Origin: Dasypus novemcinctus
Lineage: Eukaryota > Chordata > Mammalia > Cingulata > Dasypodidae
Reading direction: 5' to 3'
NCBI RefSeq assembly: GCF_030445035.2
Contig: NC_080696.1
Location: forward strand, 27,727,661-27,791,660
DNA length: 64,000 bases
Shown here in pieces: positions 37,451 to 48,890 of this stretch (position 1 is its first letter; each line of letters opens with the position of its first letter). The translations under genes were made by a program, and so were the position numbers. The notes below the pieces were generated by a model. It was given only the letters and a program-made list of their open reading frames with translations. It had not been told where the DNA came from and did no database searches.

Positions 37451-38013
37451 TAAAAACCCTGGCCCAAATACACAAAACTGCTCTGTCTCAGGATCCCATC
37501 CCATTAGACCACCCAGTACACCCACGCTAACCAGGAAACCTAGTTCAGTAAAACAACAACAACAACAACAACAACTGAAAAAAGGAACACTTCCAGCCCA
37601 CCTGAATGGACCCACACACTGTTATCCTTATAACCCCATTGCTCTCAAAGTTCAGGTATAGCACCTTAGATTCATCATACAAGAATTAAAGGAGCACACT
37701 CCAATAAAAAACAAGACAACTGGATAACCCACCCTATACCTGACTGTCCCTTGAAAATCCAAATTGCCCAGAGCTGCCGAACATTGTCATCACCTAACTG
37801 ATGGACTCCTGCTCCCTGTGGTTTCTGCTGCTATTCAAACTATTCAGCTTACTGATTAGAACTGAACTAACAACTACAGCCCCAAGAGTCTGGTATGTAG
37901 TTAAAAAAATACTAATCTTAATAATGTACTTGTATCTTATAGAATACTTTGCTACTTTAAGTTGTTTTTTCCATTTAACATGAGTGATGCCCTATAAAAA
38001 TTATAAGGGCACC
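37451..38013 (+). other. 3' internal region of the retrovirus; env not recognisable
   Basis: About 560 bp between the end of integrase sequence and the polypurine tract, where a full env would need well over 1.5 kb. It holds an AAC simple repeat (37549-37575) and one short open frame (37801-37983) that begins with a hydrophobic stretch. I cannot assign it to env. Loss of env by deletion is the simplest reading. Confidence 0.6.
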
Positions 38014-38030
38014 AAGGGGCAGGGAGGGGA
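38014..38030 (+). other. polypurine tract of the endogenous retrovirus
   Basis: 'aggggcagggagggga' stands directly before the 3' LTR (TGTTGAG), the expected place for plus-strand priming. Confidence 0.75.
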
Positions 38031-38423
38031 TGTTGAGAAATAAAAAGCATAACCTTGCAGAAAACTATCTAACAAGCCTCTCTCACCCCCCCTCCACTTC
38101 TGTAAATCAGCCTGTAAGAGCATGGCCTTGCAGGAGACTAATTAATCACTCTCTAAATCAGCCCATGAGAACATGATCTTGCACCTGCCTTCTGTTTCTG
38201 TAACCCCACTTGCAAAATTTTGCCTAGCAATGCATTAGCCAATGAGTGAGAGCCATGCTAGTCCTGCATAAAATCCTATATAAACCTATGAAAACTGAAC
38301 AAAGGGGCTCAGAATTCAGAGATTGATTCTCCTCTAAGCGCACACATAATAAAATTGTTCCTCCACTTCTCCAAGTGCCATTTGGGTTTCTCTGCTCCTC
38401 AGAATTCCCAGTTTGATGCAACA
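38031..38423 (+). repeat. 3' LTR of the endogenous retrovirus
   Basis: 393 bp from TG to CA, homologous to 32046-32453 over the full length. TATATAAA is at 38277-38284 and AATAAA at 38348-38353. Followed by the duplicated cttg. Confidence 0.93.
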
Positions 38424-39171
38424 CTTGGGCTGCTTGAAAGGAACTGATTCAACTGAAAATTTATCCAATGTAATTCAAATCTATGAAATCATAATAATGA
38501 TGATAAATCTTCTATCTCTGTAGCACTGTACAGAGTTTGCAGCATCTTCATTCAAGTTACATCATATTTTTTTCCACACCCACTTATGTAAGAGTCATAA
38601 TCTTTACTAAATCTGTCTTATAGATAAGAAATTAGTATCACAACAGCTCAAGATCATTGTTCTTAAAACAGTTGGCCCAGAAAATCCACATCTTTTGACA
38701 AGAAATTATGTTTTAACAAGACAGTTAAGTTACAAGTGTAGGTATATTGCATTTTTTCCCCTCCCAGATCATTCAAAATTATGAAGCAAGCAGAGTTATG
38801 GCACGTTCTCAGATATAATATGTTCCCCTTTCTCCATTAACCTGTCATATCCTATCTAGCTTCAGTAAACAACTTTGGGTCCCACTGTCACAGGGATGGG
38901 CAGTCTATGATTCAGGATGCATGAATGAGGAACAGTCATGTTTACCAGAGAGAGGGTGGTCTCAATGAGCACTAAGCTAAAGTGACTGATGGGAATGTGC
39001 CAGGGTAACCATGCCTCTCTGAGAAAGTTGCTATTACTCATAGAAAATTCTGAAGAACATGTTGGACCTAATCACAGAAATGTTGGTGGCATGGTTTCAG
39101 AGAAGCAAGAAAGGAAGTGTGGTTTACTGTGTGCCCACTCTGCACTAGTCTTCTAGAGCTTTTGTGATTTC
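38424..39171 (+). repeat. duplicated block X, first copy
   Basis: Matches 62667-63430 in the same orientation with moderate divergence. Examples: 'gagaaagttgctattactca' here against 'gggaaagttgctattgctca' there, and 'cactgtcacagggatgggca' against 'tatgacacagggatggacaa'. The retrovirus borders it on the left and the full-length L1 on the right. No gene seen in it. Confidence 0.75.
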
Positions 39172-41731
39172 TTTTTTTTTTTAATATTTATTTATTATTA
39201 TTATTTTTTAATTACATTAAAAAATATATATGAGGTCCCATTCAACCCCACCGCCCCCACCCCCCACTCCCCCCACAGCAACACTCTCTCCCATCATCGT
39301 GATACATCCCTTGCACCTGGTAAGTTCATCTCTGAGCATCACTGCACCCCATAGTCAATGGTCCACATCATAGCCCAGACTCTCTCACGTTCCATCCAGT
39401 GGGCCCTGGGGGGATCTACAGTGTCCCGTAATTGTCCGTGAAGCACTATCCAGGACAACTCCACGTCCCGAAAACGCCTCCACATCTCATCTCTTCCTCC
39501 CGTTCCCCACACCCAGCAGCCCCCATGGCTACCGTTGCCACACCCATTTCACATTTTCTCTGTGGACATTGGATTGGTTGTGTCCATTGCACACCTATGT
39601 CAAGTGAGGGCTTAGATTCCACATGGGTACTGGATGCACTCTTCCCGCTTCTAGTTGTAGACACTCTAGGTTCCATGTTGTGGTGGTTGACCTTCTTCAA
39701 CTCCATGTTAGCTGAGTGGAGTAAGTCCAATAAGTCAAAGTGTAGGAGCTGAAGTCTGTTGAGGCTCTGGGCCTGGGTGTCATATTATCAGTCCAGAGAT
39801 TCAAATCCCCTACATATATCTTAAACTCAGCACCAACTACAATTCCAATAAAGTAGCATGCAAGTCTTGTGAAAAGTGATCCCCTCTGAGTCCATTTCCA
39901 TCACGCAGAAACACCAGCTCCAAAGAAGGGCCATCTGTCATGGCAGTGAACTCCTTCTGCCATGACCATAGAACCCGTGGGTCTCTTTATCCCTCAAAAG
40001 AACCAATACCTGGGGTTGTATCTACCTTATCTGTCTCTTAGACTCTGTTCAGTTGTACATAGGGGTATTCCTTCTGACAACCTCCAGACTCTTTTTTAGA
40101 GACTCACAGCCTTATAATCTCATTTCTCCTTTCCATTTCCCCCTTACATTAGGTCAAACCGCTTCCCGAAGTCATGTTATTATATGTAGACAGGTATATT
40201 CTGCTGTTCCGCATTGAATCTTTAATTCAAGGTCATTTTCTAGTTGCTTCTTCAGCTGGTATGTGGTAGAGATCCCTCGGTGCCAGGGGGGCTCATCCCC
40301 GGGTGTCGTGTCCCACGCTGGGGGGAATGCATCACATCTACACGCTGAGTTTGGCTGTGAGAGTGGCCACATTTGAGTAACATGAAGGCTGTCAGGAGGA
40401 AACCCCCAGGCACAATGCTACTCTAGGCCTTGTTCTTATTGCAGGTGCATAGGCTCAAAAGTGTAGCCATTAATATCAAGGGCCCACTGTTGGGCCCTCC
40501 TTCCTTCCTGGTTCTTGCCGTTGCACCTGGAGGATTGCCGCTGCTCTCCCAGGGCCCACAACAGTGACCCCCCGGCCAGGAGCCCAGTACCCCCCCAGCT
40601 GTTGTTTTTAATTGTTTCCACTATGAGTATATATAGACATTACCATATACCCTGGGCATATGCCCTGTATAACTCCCTGTCAACCATATATATCCTGTCA
40701 ATAACATCCCATAACAGTATTCCTCCGCTGCCATTGTTGAACCACTCTGTGATCCAAAACTTCCCGTAAAGTGAATCCCAACATAATGTCAGCTTCAGAA
40801 GAGTCTTAGATCACCAAAATTCATATATACAATATACAGTATTTCCCCAGATCCACCATAAAACCTTTTCCCTTCCACAGCAATAATCTTTTAACTTATT
40901 CATATCATATTTCCTGAAACTGATGTACAGATTCCGAAACTATAGTTTTCAAACAAGGTAACATTTGTGCTTACTATGTGGTCCATACTTTAGGTTGTAC
41001 AGTTTTCTAAATTTTTTAGTTATCCTATGTTTTGTCTTATGGTTTTCATTATTAGTCTGTCGTCCCCTATATGTTTTTGGTGTAATATTAGCTGTTTTAT
41101 ATTCATCCTCGTGTACTCTCACATAACTCCTCTTTTTCCCCCTTATTTACCTTTGTTCTATCCATTGCACGTCCATTTTCCCCTCCCCTTAGGGCCCACA
41201 ACGCCTGCCAATCTAATGCCCTGGGAGCCGTCCTTTCTCACGAGAGATACAGTTCTCTCTATTCGACGGCATTAGTCTTCCCCAGGATATGGGTCCACCC
41301 CACCCAATGGTAGAACCCACCTTGGCAAAATGAGCCTTCAGCTATTCCCTCCGGAGTCCGTCCCACATCAGACCATACCCCCTGAGCGTCCTAACCAGGT
41401 GACCCTCCTACTTATACTTTGATACGTTATACTCAACATTTAGTTCTCAACAAACTTCTGGCACTCTCCCATGTTTGTATGTTGCCCCTCCCTCCCACCT
41501 ATTTCTTGGACCATATTACCCCTCTTCCCATCCCCAGCCCCCCTCAAACCCAGAAAACCCCACCCGAAGGTAACCCCTTGCCCCCATTTTGTCCCTTCTT
41601 TGTGCTCATACTTACCCCCAGCTCATCACAGATTCCACCCCTACAGACATTAACTCACATCCTTCCTCCACCCCCCGATTTCCAGTAAGCCACTTTTCCA
41701 GACTCTAGCTCTCTGAGGCAGTTAACTTATT
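39172..41731 (-). other. L1 3' UTR of copy F, about 2.5 kb with a G-rich tract near the end
   Basis: The stretch from the ORF2 stop to the A-tail has no coding content. It is long for a mammalian L1 3' UTR. It is C-rich on the plus strand, that is G-rich in the L1 RNA, with several poly-C blocks (39246-39274, about 41500-41690). The terminal 0.75 kb recurs as a 5'-truncated copy at 51921-52660, and a diverged relative lies at 57985-58910, confirming that it is L1 3' UTR. Confidence 0.8.
39246..39274 (-). repeat. G-rich tract in the L1 3' UTR, G-quadruplex-capable
   Basis: The L1 sense strand has four G runs of 4-6 bases separated by 1-4 bases. A similar tract occurs at the same place in the other copy (51998-52022). 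Polypurine, quadruplex-capable 3' UTR tracts are known from mammalian L1s. Confidence 0.7.
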
Positions 41732-44700
41732 TCATATCATTGAGGTCATATAGTATTTGTCCTTCAATGCCTGGGTTGCTTCACTCAACATAAGATTCTC
41801 AAGGTTCATCCATGTTATCACGTGCGATTGTAGTGTATTGGTTCTTACAGCTGAGTAGTATTCCATTGTGTGTATATACCACATTTTATTGATCCACTCA
41901 TCTGTTGATGGACTTTTGGATTGATTCCAACTTTTGGCGATGGTGAACAATGCTGCTATGAACATTGGTGTACATATATCGGTTTGTGTCCTTGTTTTCA
42001 GATCTGATGGGTATATACCCAGCAGTGGTATGGCTGGGTCATATGGCAAATCTATGGATAATTTTTTGAGAAACTGCCAAACTGTCCTCCAGAATGGTTG
42101 GATCCTTCTGCATTCCCACCAGCAATGGATGAGTGTTCCCCTTTCTTCACATCCTCTCCAGCATTTGTATTCTACTGTTTTTTTCATGGCTGCCAATCTT
42201 ATGGGAGTAAGATGGTATCTCATTGTAGTTTTGATTTGCATTTCCCTGATAGCTAGGGATTTGGAGCATTTTTTCATGTGCTTTTTAGCCATTTGTATTT
42301 CTTCTTTGGAGAAGTGTCTGTTTAAATCTTTTTCCCATTTTTTAAATGGGTTGTTTATCTTTTTGTTTTTGAGATATATGAGTTCTTTATATATGCAAGT
42401 TATAAGACTCTTATCAGATATATCATTGCCAAATATTTTCTCCCATTGTGCGGGTTCCCTTTTTACTTTCTTGACAAACTCCTTTGAGGTGCAGAAGGCT
42501 TTAATTTTGAGGTAGTCCCATTTATCTATTTGTTCTTTTGCTGCTTGTGCTTTTGGTGTGATATTCATGAAGCCATTTCCTATTACAAGGTCCTGTAGAT
42601 GTTTCCCTACACTGCTTTCTAAGGTCTTTATGGTCTTGGCTCTTATATTTAGGTCTTTGATCCATCTAGAGTTGATCTTTGTATAAGGTGTGAGATGGTA
42701 ATCCTCTTTCATTCTTCTACATATGGCTATCCAGTTCTCCAGGCACCATTTGTTGAATAGGCCATTCTCTCCCAGTTGAGAGGGTTTGGTGGCTTTATCG
42801 AATATTATATGGCTATATACATGAGGTTCTATATCTGAACTTTCAATTCTATTCCATTGGTCTGTGTGTCTCTCCTTATGCCAGTACCATGCTGTTTTCA
42901 CTACTGTAGCTTTGTAGTATGTTTTGAAGTCAGGAAGTGTGATTACTCCTATTTCGTTTTTCTTTTTCAATATGTCTTTGGCTATTCGGGGCCTCTTTTT
43001 ATTCCAAATAAATTTCATAGTTAGTTTTCTAGTTCCTTAAAGAAGGCTGTGTTGATTTTTATTGGGATTGCATTGAATGTGTAGATCAGTTTTGGTAGGA
43101 TAGACATCTTAATAATATTCAGTCTTCCTATCCATGAACAGGGAATATTCTTCCATTTATTTAGGTCTTCTTTGATTTCCTTGAACAATCTTGTATAGTT
43201 CTCGATGTATAAGTTTTTTACCTCTTTAGTTAAATTTATTCCTAAGTATTTGATTTTTTTATTTACTATTGTGAATGGTATTTGTTTCTTGATTTCCTCC
43301 TGATCTTGCTCATTATTGGTGTATAGAAATGCTACTGATTTTTGCGCATTGATCTTATAACCTGCGACTTTGCTAAACTCATTTATGAGTTCTAGGAGCT
43401 TTGTTGTAGATCTCTCAGGGTTTTCTATATATAGGATCATGTCATCTGCAAATAATGAAATTTTGACTTCTTCCCTTCCAATTTGAATGCCTTTTATATC
43501 TGGTTCTTGTCTCAGTGCTCGAGCCAGTACTTCCAAGACAATGTTAAATAGGAGCGGAGACAATGGGCATCCTTGTCTTGTTCCTGATTTTAGAGGGAAG
43601 GATTTCAGGACTTCGCCATTGTAAACGATGTTGGCTTTAGGTTTTTCATATATACTCTTTATCATGTTCAAAAAGTTTCCTTGTATTCCGATCTTTTGGA
43701 GTGTTTTTATCAGGAAGGGGTGCTGTATTTTGTCAAATGCCTTTTCTGCATCTATAGATATAATCATGTGGTTTTTTTCTCTCAATCTGTTTATATGGTG
43801 TATTACATTGATTGATTTTCTTATGTTGAACCATCCTTGCATACCTGGGATAAATCCCACTTGGTCATGGTGTATAATTCGTTTAATGTGTTGTTGAATA
43901 CGATTAGCAAGTATTTTGTTAAGTATTTTTGCGTCTAGGTTCATTAGAGAAATTGGTCTGTAATTTTCCTTTCTTGTGGTGTCTTTGTTTGGCTTTGGTA
44001 CTAGGGTAATGTTGGCATCATAGAAGGAGTTGGGTAATGTTCTTTCTGTTTCAATTTTTTGGGATAGTTTCAGCAGGATTGGTGTCAGTTCTTTCCGGAA
44101 TGTTTTGTAGAATTCACCTGTGAAGCCATCTGGCCCTGGGCTCTTCTTAGTTGGGAGATTTTTAATGACTGATTCTATCTCTTTGCTTGTGATTGGTTTG
44201 TTAAGATCATCAATTTCTTCTTTCGTCAGTATGGGCTGCTTATGTATTTCTAGGAATTTGTCCATTTCCTCTAAATTGTCATTTTTGTTGGAATATCATT
44301 TTTCAAAGTATCCTCTTATGATAGTCTTTATTTCTGTGGGGTCAGTGGTGATATCACCTTTCTCATTTCTTATTTTGTGTATTTGAATCTTTTCTCTTTT
44401 TTTCTTTGTTAGTCTCACTAAAGGTTTGTCAATTTTGTTGATCTTCTCAAAAAACCAGCTCTTGGTCTTGTTTATATTTTCAAGTGCTTTCTTATTTTCT
44501 ATTTCATTTAGTTCTGCTCTTATCTTTGTTATTTCCTTCCTTCTTCTTCCTGTTGGGTTACTTTGTTGTTGTTTTTCTAATTCCTTCAAATGTGCAGTTA
44601 ATTCTTCAATTTCTGCTCTTTCTTCTTTTTTGATATATGAATTTATGGCTATAAATTTCCCTCTCAGTACCGCTTTTGCTGCATCCCATAAATTTTGGTA

Positions 44701-45549
44701 TGTTGTGTTATCATTATCATTTGTTTCAAGGTAGTCATTGATTTCTTTTGAGATTTCCTCTTTGACCCACTGTTTTTCTAAGAGTGTGCTGTTTAATTTC
44801 CAAATTGTCGTGTGAAGTCTGGGTCTCTGTCCCTTGCAAATTTCCAGCTTGACTCCACTGTGGTCAGAGATATTGTTTTGTATGATTTCGATCTTTCTGA
44901 ATTCATTAAGCCTTTCTTTGTGGCCTAGCATATGGTCAATCTTGGAGAATGTTCCATGTGCGCTTGAGAAAAATATATATCCTGCTGTGTTTGGGTGTAA
45001 TGATCTATATATGTCTATTAGATCCAGCTCTTCTAATATACTGTTCAAATGTTTTGTTTCTTTAGTGATTCTCTTTTGAGATGTTCTGTCCAGAGTTGAT
45101 AGTGGTGTATTAAAATCCCCCACTATAATTGTAGATGCATCTATTCTTTCACTTAGTTTTTCCAGCGTTTGCCTCACATATTTAGAGGCGCCCTTGTTAG
45201 GAGCATAAATATTTATGATTGTTCGATCTTCTTGACAAATTGTCCCTTTCACTAAAATATAGTATCCTTCTTTGTCTCTCACAATTGTTTCGCATTTAAA
45301 GTCTATTTTGTCTGATATTAATATAGCTACTCCTGCCTTTTTTTGGTTGTTGTTTGCTTGTATGATTGTTTTCCAGCCATTCACTTTCAACCTCCATGAT
45401 TCTCTGGGTCTAAGATGTGTCTCTTGTAGGCAGCATATAGATGGGTCGTATTTCCTTATCCAGTGTCCCAGTCTGAATCTTTTGATAGGTGAGTTTAATC
45501 CGTTAACATTCAGTGTTATTACGTTTAGAGAGTTATTTATGGTAGCCAT
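41732..45549 (-). pseudogene. L1 ORF2 (endonuclease-reverse transcriptase), two inactivating lesions
   Basis: ORF2p nicks target DNA and reverse-transcribes L1 RNA. The start [20 protein letters not shown] at 45549 lies 80 bp after the ORF1 stop; upstream in-frame sequence to 45645 is probably not translated. The endonuclease shows [11 protein letters not shown] (catalytic Glu), VGDFNTPLS (Asp) and [11 protein letters not shown] (Asp/His). The RT shows [10 protein letters not shown] and the FADDMILYI box. The C-terminal Cys-rich knuckle is [18 protein letters not shown]. An in-frame TGA lies at 44296-44298 after RGYFEK, and a one-base loss near 43020-43035 shifts the frame just before [10 protein letters not shown]. 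Otherwise it reads through about 1270 codons, so it died recently. Confidence 0.92.
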
Positions 45550-45629
45550 ATTTTGGTTGGATTTGTGTTTGTTATATTTTGTTTGTATTATTTTATTTTC
45601 CCCTTCTATTTTTGTCTTTCTTGTTGCTT

Positions 45630-46601
45630 TTACACTCTCCTCCATCTCTGACTGTCCTGTTTTTTCCTTTCTTCCTGCAGAATTCCCTTAAGAATTTCTT
45701 GAAGGGGAGGTTTCTTGTTGATATACTCTTTCAGTTTCTGTTTCTCTGTGAATATTTTGAACTCTCCATCATTTTTGAATGCTAGTTTAGCTGGATAGAG
45801 TATTCTTGGTTGGAGATTTTTTTCCTTTAGTACCTTGACTATATCATACCACTGCCTTCTTGCCTCCATCGTTTCAGATGAGAAATCAGCACTTAATCTT
45901 ATGGAGTTTCCCTTGTATGTGATGGTTTTCTTTTCTCTTGCTGCTTTTAGAATTTTTTCTTTGTCTTGAGCATTGGATAATTTGACAAGTATATGTCTTG
46001 GGGTGGGCCTGTTGGGGTTTATGACCAGTGGAGTGCGCTGTGCTTCTTGGATATGTACATCTGTCTCTTTCAGTAGATTTGGGAAGTTTTCATTCATTAT
46101 TTCCTGCAACACTCCTTCTGACCCCTTTCCCTTCTCTTCTCCTTCTGGAATGCCTATAATACGTATGTTTGAGCGTTTTGCATTATCATTCAGGTCCCTA
46201 AGTCCTATCTGGATTTTTTCTACCTTTTTATTGACCACTTCTACTATCTGTTTGATTTCCAATGCACTGTCTTCCACATCACTAATTCTCTGCTCTGCCT
46301 CTTCTAGTCTGCTGATATTTGCTGCAAGTGTATTTTTGATTTCTTGAATTGTGGTGTTCATTTCCATCATATCTGTTATTTTTTTGCGCATGTCTGCAAT
46401 TTCCCCTCCAAGTGTTGTCTTCACGCTGTTAACCTCTTTCATTACTTCATCAAATTTGTCGGTGATAAATGTTTTGAGATCTTTCATTGCTTGTGCGAAG
46501 TCCTGCCCCCCTTCCTGATTTTCAGTTTGTTGATTGGATTCAGCCATGTTTTCCTGATTACTGGTTTGGTTTGTAGATTTTTGTTGCTGTCTTGTCAACA
46601 T
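45630..46601 (-). CDS. L1 ORF1p, intact RNA-binding protein, 323 aa
   Basis: ORF1p is the trimeric RNA-binding chaperone that packages L1 RNA in the cytoplasm. The frame is open from [16 protein letters not shown] to the stop with no break. The N-terminal part is polar. A coiled coil with heptad-like spacing follows (about residues 60-130, e.g. [20 protein letters not shown]). Next is an RRM ([13 protein letters not shown], about residues 145-160) and the C-terminal domain with [18 protein letters not shown] and [20 protein letters not shown]. Length is close to other mammalian ORF1p. It is a transposon gene with its own L1 promoter upstream, not a host gene. Whether it is expressed cannot be seen. 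Confidence 0.9.
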   Translation of the reverse strand: MLTRQQQKSTNQTSNQENMAESNQQTENQEGGQDFAQAMKDLKTFITDKFDEVMKEVNSVKTTLGGEIADMRKKITDMMEMNTTIQEIKNTLAANISRLEEAEQRISDVEDSALEIKQIVEVVNKKVEKIQIGLRDLNDNAKRSNIRIIGIPEGEEKGKGSEGVLQEIMNENFPNLLKETDVHIQEAQRTPLVINPNRPTPRHILVKLSNAQDKEKILKAAREKKTITYKGNSIRLSADFSSETMEARRQWYDIVKVLKEKNLQPRILYPAKLAFKNDGEFKIFTEKQKLKEYINKKPPLQEILKGILQEERKKQDSQRWRRV

Positions 46602-47905
46602 TTTTTCTTGATGGGTTTAATCAGTTCCTTAGCTTCTTTGTCTAGTCTTGGAGATTAATTAGCTGTTGTTTTTGCATAAGTGTTATATCTTCTCTTTGTC
46701 ACTTTGTTCTTCTTATTCCAATTTCTTATTGCTAGTTAAGCTCACTTTAAAGGAAAGTATTAGTGCTGGGGAAAGTCAATTGTGTAAGGAAGGAAAAAGT
46801 GTGAAGTAGTATTGGTGATATATGTTTACAAAGCAACAATATGAGTTCTGGGAGGATGGAGGTTAGATCATGTAAATTGTGTAGAGTTATAGTAGTAGGA
46901 AAGTACCTATAATGAGGTAGACGACTGAATATGGGAGGGATGTGGTACGTACTAAGAGGCTATTGTTTTCGTGAGAGAGGGAAAGAGAAAAGAAAGGTAA
47001 TAGTTTCAAGGACGAATACCAGATGGACAACTAAACAAAGGTATTAGAAATTAAGAGTTAGACACTTTTTGGATCAAAGAAAGGGAGATGGAATATAGGA
47101 GAGATAGCAGATGGTGGAGGATATCAAGTTGTAGGGGAAAGGGGATAGTGTAGATAGGCTAAATCTATTCACAGAGAAATGAGGCAGTGGAGGGTGAGGA
47201 AACCCAGCAAATGTGAGGTATTTCCTGTAGGACCTATTGTATTGTTAAGGTAAAATAGTATAAGAAGAATATTGGGGACAAGAAAGAGAGGATTGAAAAA
47301 AAAAAAAAAAGAACAACAAGAACAACAACAACAAAAAATTAAAAAAAAAAACAAAACAAAAAACAAAAAAAAATACCAAAGAACAGAAACCCCGCCGCCA
47401 GGCTCGGCTGGGCTCAGCTGGGCTCCGGTCCCCCGCCTGCTGCCCGCCGCGGCTCGGCTGGGCTCGGCTGGGCTCGGCCGGGCTCGGCTTTCCCGCCCGC
47501 CGCCCGGCGCGGCGCAGCGCAGCTCGGCTCTCCCGCTCGCGGCGCGGCTCGGCTGGGCTCAGCTGAGCTCAGCTGGGCTCCGCCCCTCCACCCGCCGTGG
47601 CTCAGCCGGGCTCGGCCGGACTCGGCTACCCTGGCCGCCACCCACTGGGGCTCCGCGCGGTGCTAGCTGCCTCGGCTCCACCTACCCAAGGAGGGAATCC
47701 TCCACATGTAGCTGGGATCTCCGTGTATATTTCACAGATGGATCCTCTCTGTTACCTTCCCTCCAAATCGATGTCCAGACACCTCCGGACCAGGAAAAAT
47801 CCCGAAACAGCCGGTCCCAAAGAGTCTCCAACGCCTCCCAGCCAATTCCCCCCAGGAGCTAGTAACCGGGAAGTTCACTCAGCCACCATCTTGCCTCCCC
47901 CTCCA
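46602..47905 (-). promoter_or_regulatory. L1 5' UTR of copy F with GC-rich repeat array (internal promoter region)
   Basis: In L1 elements this region holds the internal promoter. On the L1 strand it begins near 47905 with GGCAAGATGG. From about 47398 to 47660 it is built from many copies of a 10 bp-like unit ggctcggctg (and ggctcagctg) with many CpG sites, an island in otherwise AT-rich DNA. Next to it, 47296-47380, is an A-rich stretch. Copies A and B lack this array at the same place. Promoter function is inferred from the family. Confidence 0.75.
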
Positions 47906-48890
47906 TCCTGAGTCTTAGTCTACTCTCTTGGTCCCTGGCTTGACTTGACTATCTCAGCAGGAACTTGAGCTAACCATACCTTCACACTGACCTTACTGAT
48001 ATAAACTTTCACCAACCCTCCCTTTGGTAATGTGATTTTTATATATCTCTTCAGTCTGGACCCATTGCTGTTTGTGCATGTGACAACTGGAAATTCACAC
48101 ACACACACACTTGGGTATTTGAACAAACTAATCTAGCTAATCTACAAACAGAGTCTGGGGATGAGAAATTTCAGGGTTCTACAACGGACCGATGTTAGTT
48201 GTAGCAGATTAAAGATGGTTGCAAATTTTTGTCAATTCTCCCATGGAACCATTGGTTTTTTACCCCCTTCCTTTAAATTTGGTCTGTTCCCTGAGGGCTT
48301 TTATGAAAAGTATGGAAGAATTAACCCCATGTCAGCTTCATATTTAGCCTTCAAGAAGTTATACTGACATAGATATTTATTGTAGCATAGTTCTTAGTGA
48401 CCGAAAACGGGAAAAAAGTCCATCAGGAAGGAAACAGGAGATTGGATTATGACAATTCCATAATGTGGAATACTATATAGCCATTAAACGGAATGCATTA
48501 GTTTCTTTCTATTGATGTTGAAGTATTTGCGAAAGACCAGGCTTGATTGAGTAGAATAACATACAAACATGTAAAAATGCACCAATTTCTGAAAAGCAAA
48601 TAAAAACTATACCTGGTGATAAAGCTGAAGAAAAAAATAAAAGATAAAAACAAGCTGTTAAAATGAGTTTTCTGGGGTATATTTTAATAGGAAGGAAACA
48701 GCATATAGGGCATAAGATTGTGAAATGAAAAAAGGAGGGGGAAAAGGATCCACTAAGCAAATAAAATGAAATTATATCCTAAAGTAAATAACATAAAATT
48801 ATATCCTAAAGATATTCTTATTTTAAAAATACATATGCACATGTTAGTCCTTATTTGTATGCTTACATAAAGTTATTTTTAAAGATAGAT
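47904..48890 (+). repeat. duplicated block Y, first copy
   Basis: Matches 60071-61021 in the same orientation, including 'tcttagtctactct', 'tggtccctgg', a CA microsatellite at the same place (48100-48112 and 60271-60287) and 'agaaatttcagggt'. It contains decayed L1 ORF2 end text ('aatgtggaatactatatagc'). It starts directly at the L1 5' end and stops matching at 48890. Confidence 0.8.

Larger units (their letters stand above)
32046..38423 (+). mobile_element. class I (gammaretrovirus-like) endogenous retrovirus, degraded, with both LTRs
   Basis: Both LTRs begin TGTTGAGAAATAAAAAGC and end GCAACA. A 4 bp target-site duplication, cttg (32042-32045 and 38424-38427), flanks the provirus; the adjacent a is shared with the LTR end. 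The primer site resembles tRNA-Glu, and a purine tract precedes the 3' LTR. Internal length is about 5.6 kb, too short for a full provirus. Gag and pol remnants are present with many stops; no env is recognisable. The two LTRs differ at many positions (roughly 80-85 percent identical by eye, not computed), so the insertion is old. A SINE later entered pol. Confidence 0.92.
39172..47905 (-). mobile_element. full-length LINE-1 copy F, nearly intact
   Basis: About 8.7 kb, read right to left: 5' UTR 46602-47905, ORF1 45630-46601 (intact), ORF2 41732-45549 (two lesions), long 3' UTR 39172-41731 ending in an A-run (T-run at 39171-39181 on the plus strand). The 5' end has the GGCAAGATGG start common to the other copies here. 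The flanks, 'gcttttgtgatttc' on the left and 'atcctgagtcttag' on the right, do not match, so no target-site duplication is visible. It lies exactly between duplicated blocks X and Y. Confidence 0.93.

Noticed and set aside
37801-37983. Possible env start with hydrophobic leader in the retrovirus
   Set aside because: Only 60 residues, no recognisable envelope motif, and the space before the 3' LTR is too small; left as unassigned.
41934-45785. Several plus-strand open frames of up to 193 aa rich in Phe, Leu and Ser
   Set aside because: They are antisense shadows of L1 ORF2 and ORF1.
47272-47911. Open frames of 196 and 104 aa with Ala/Arg/Pro-rich repeats
   Set aside because: These are readings of the GC-rich decamer array in the L1 5' UTR in several frames on both strands; no protein domain is present.
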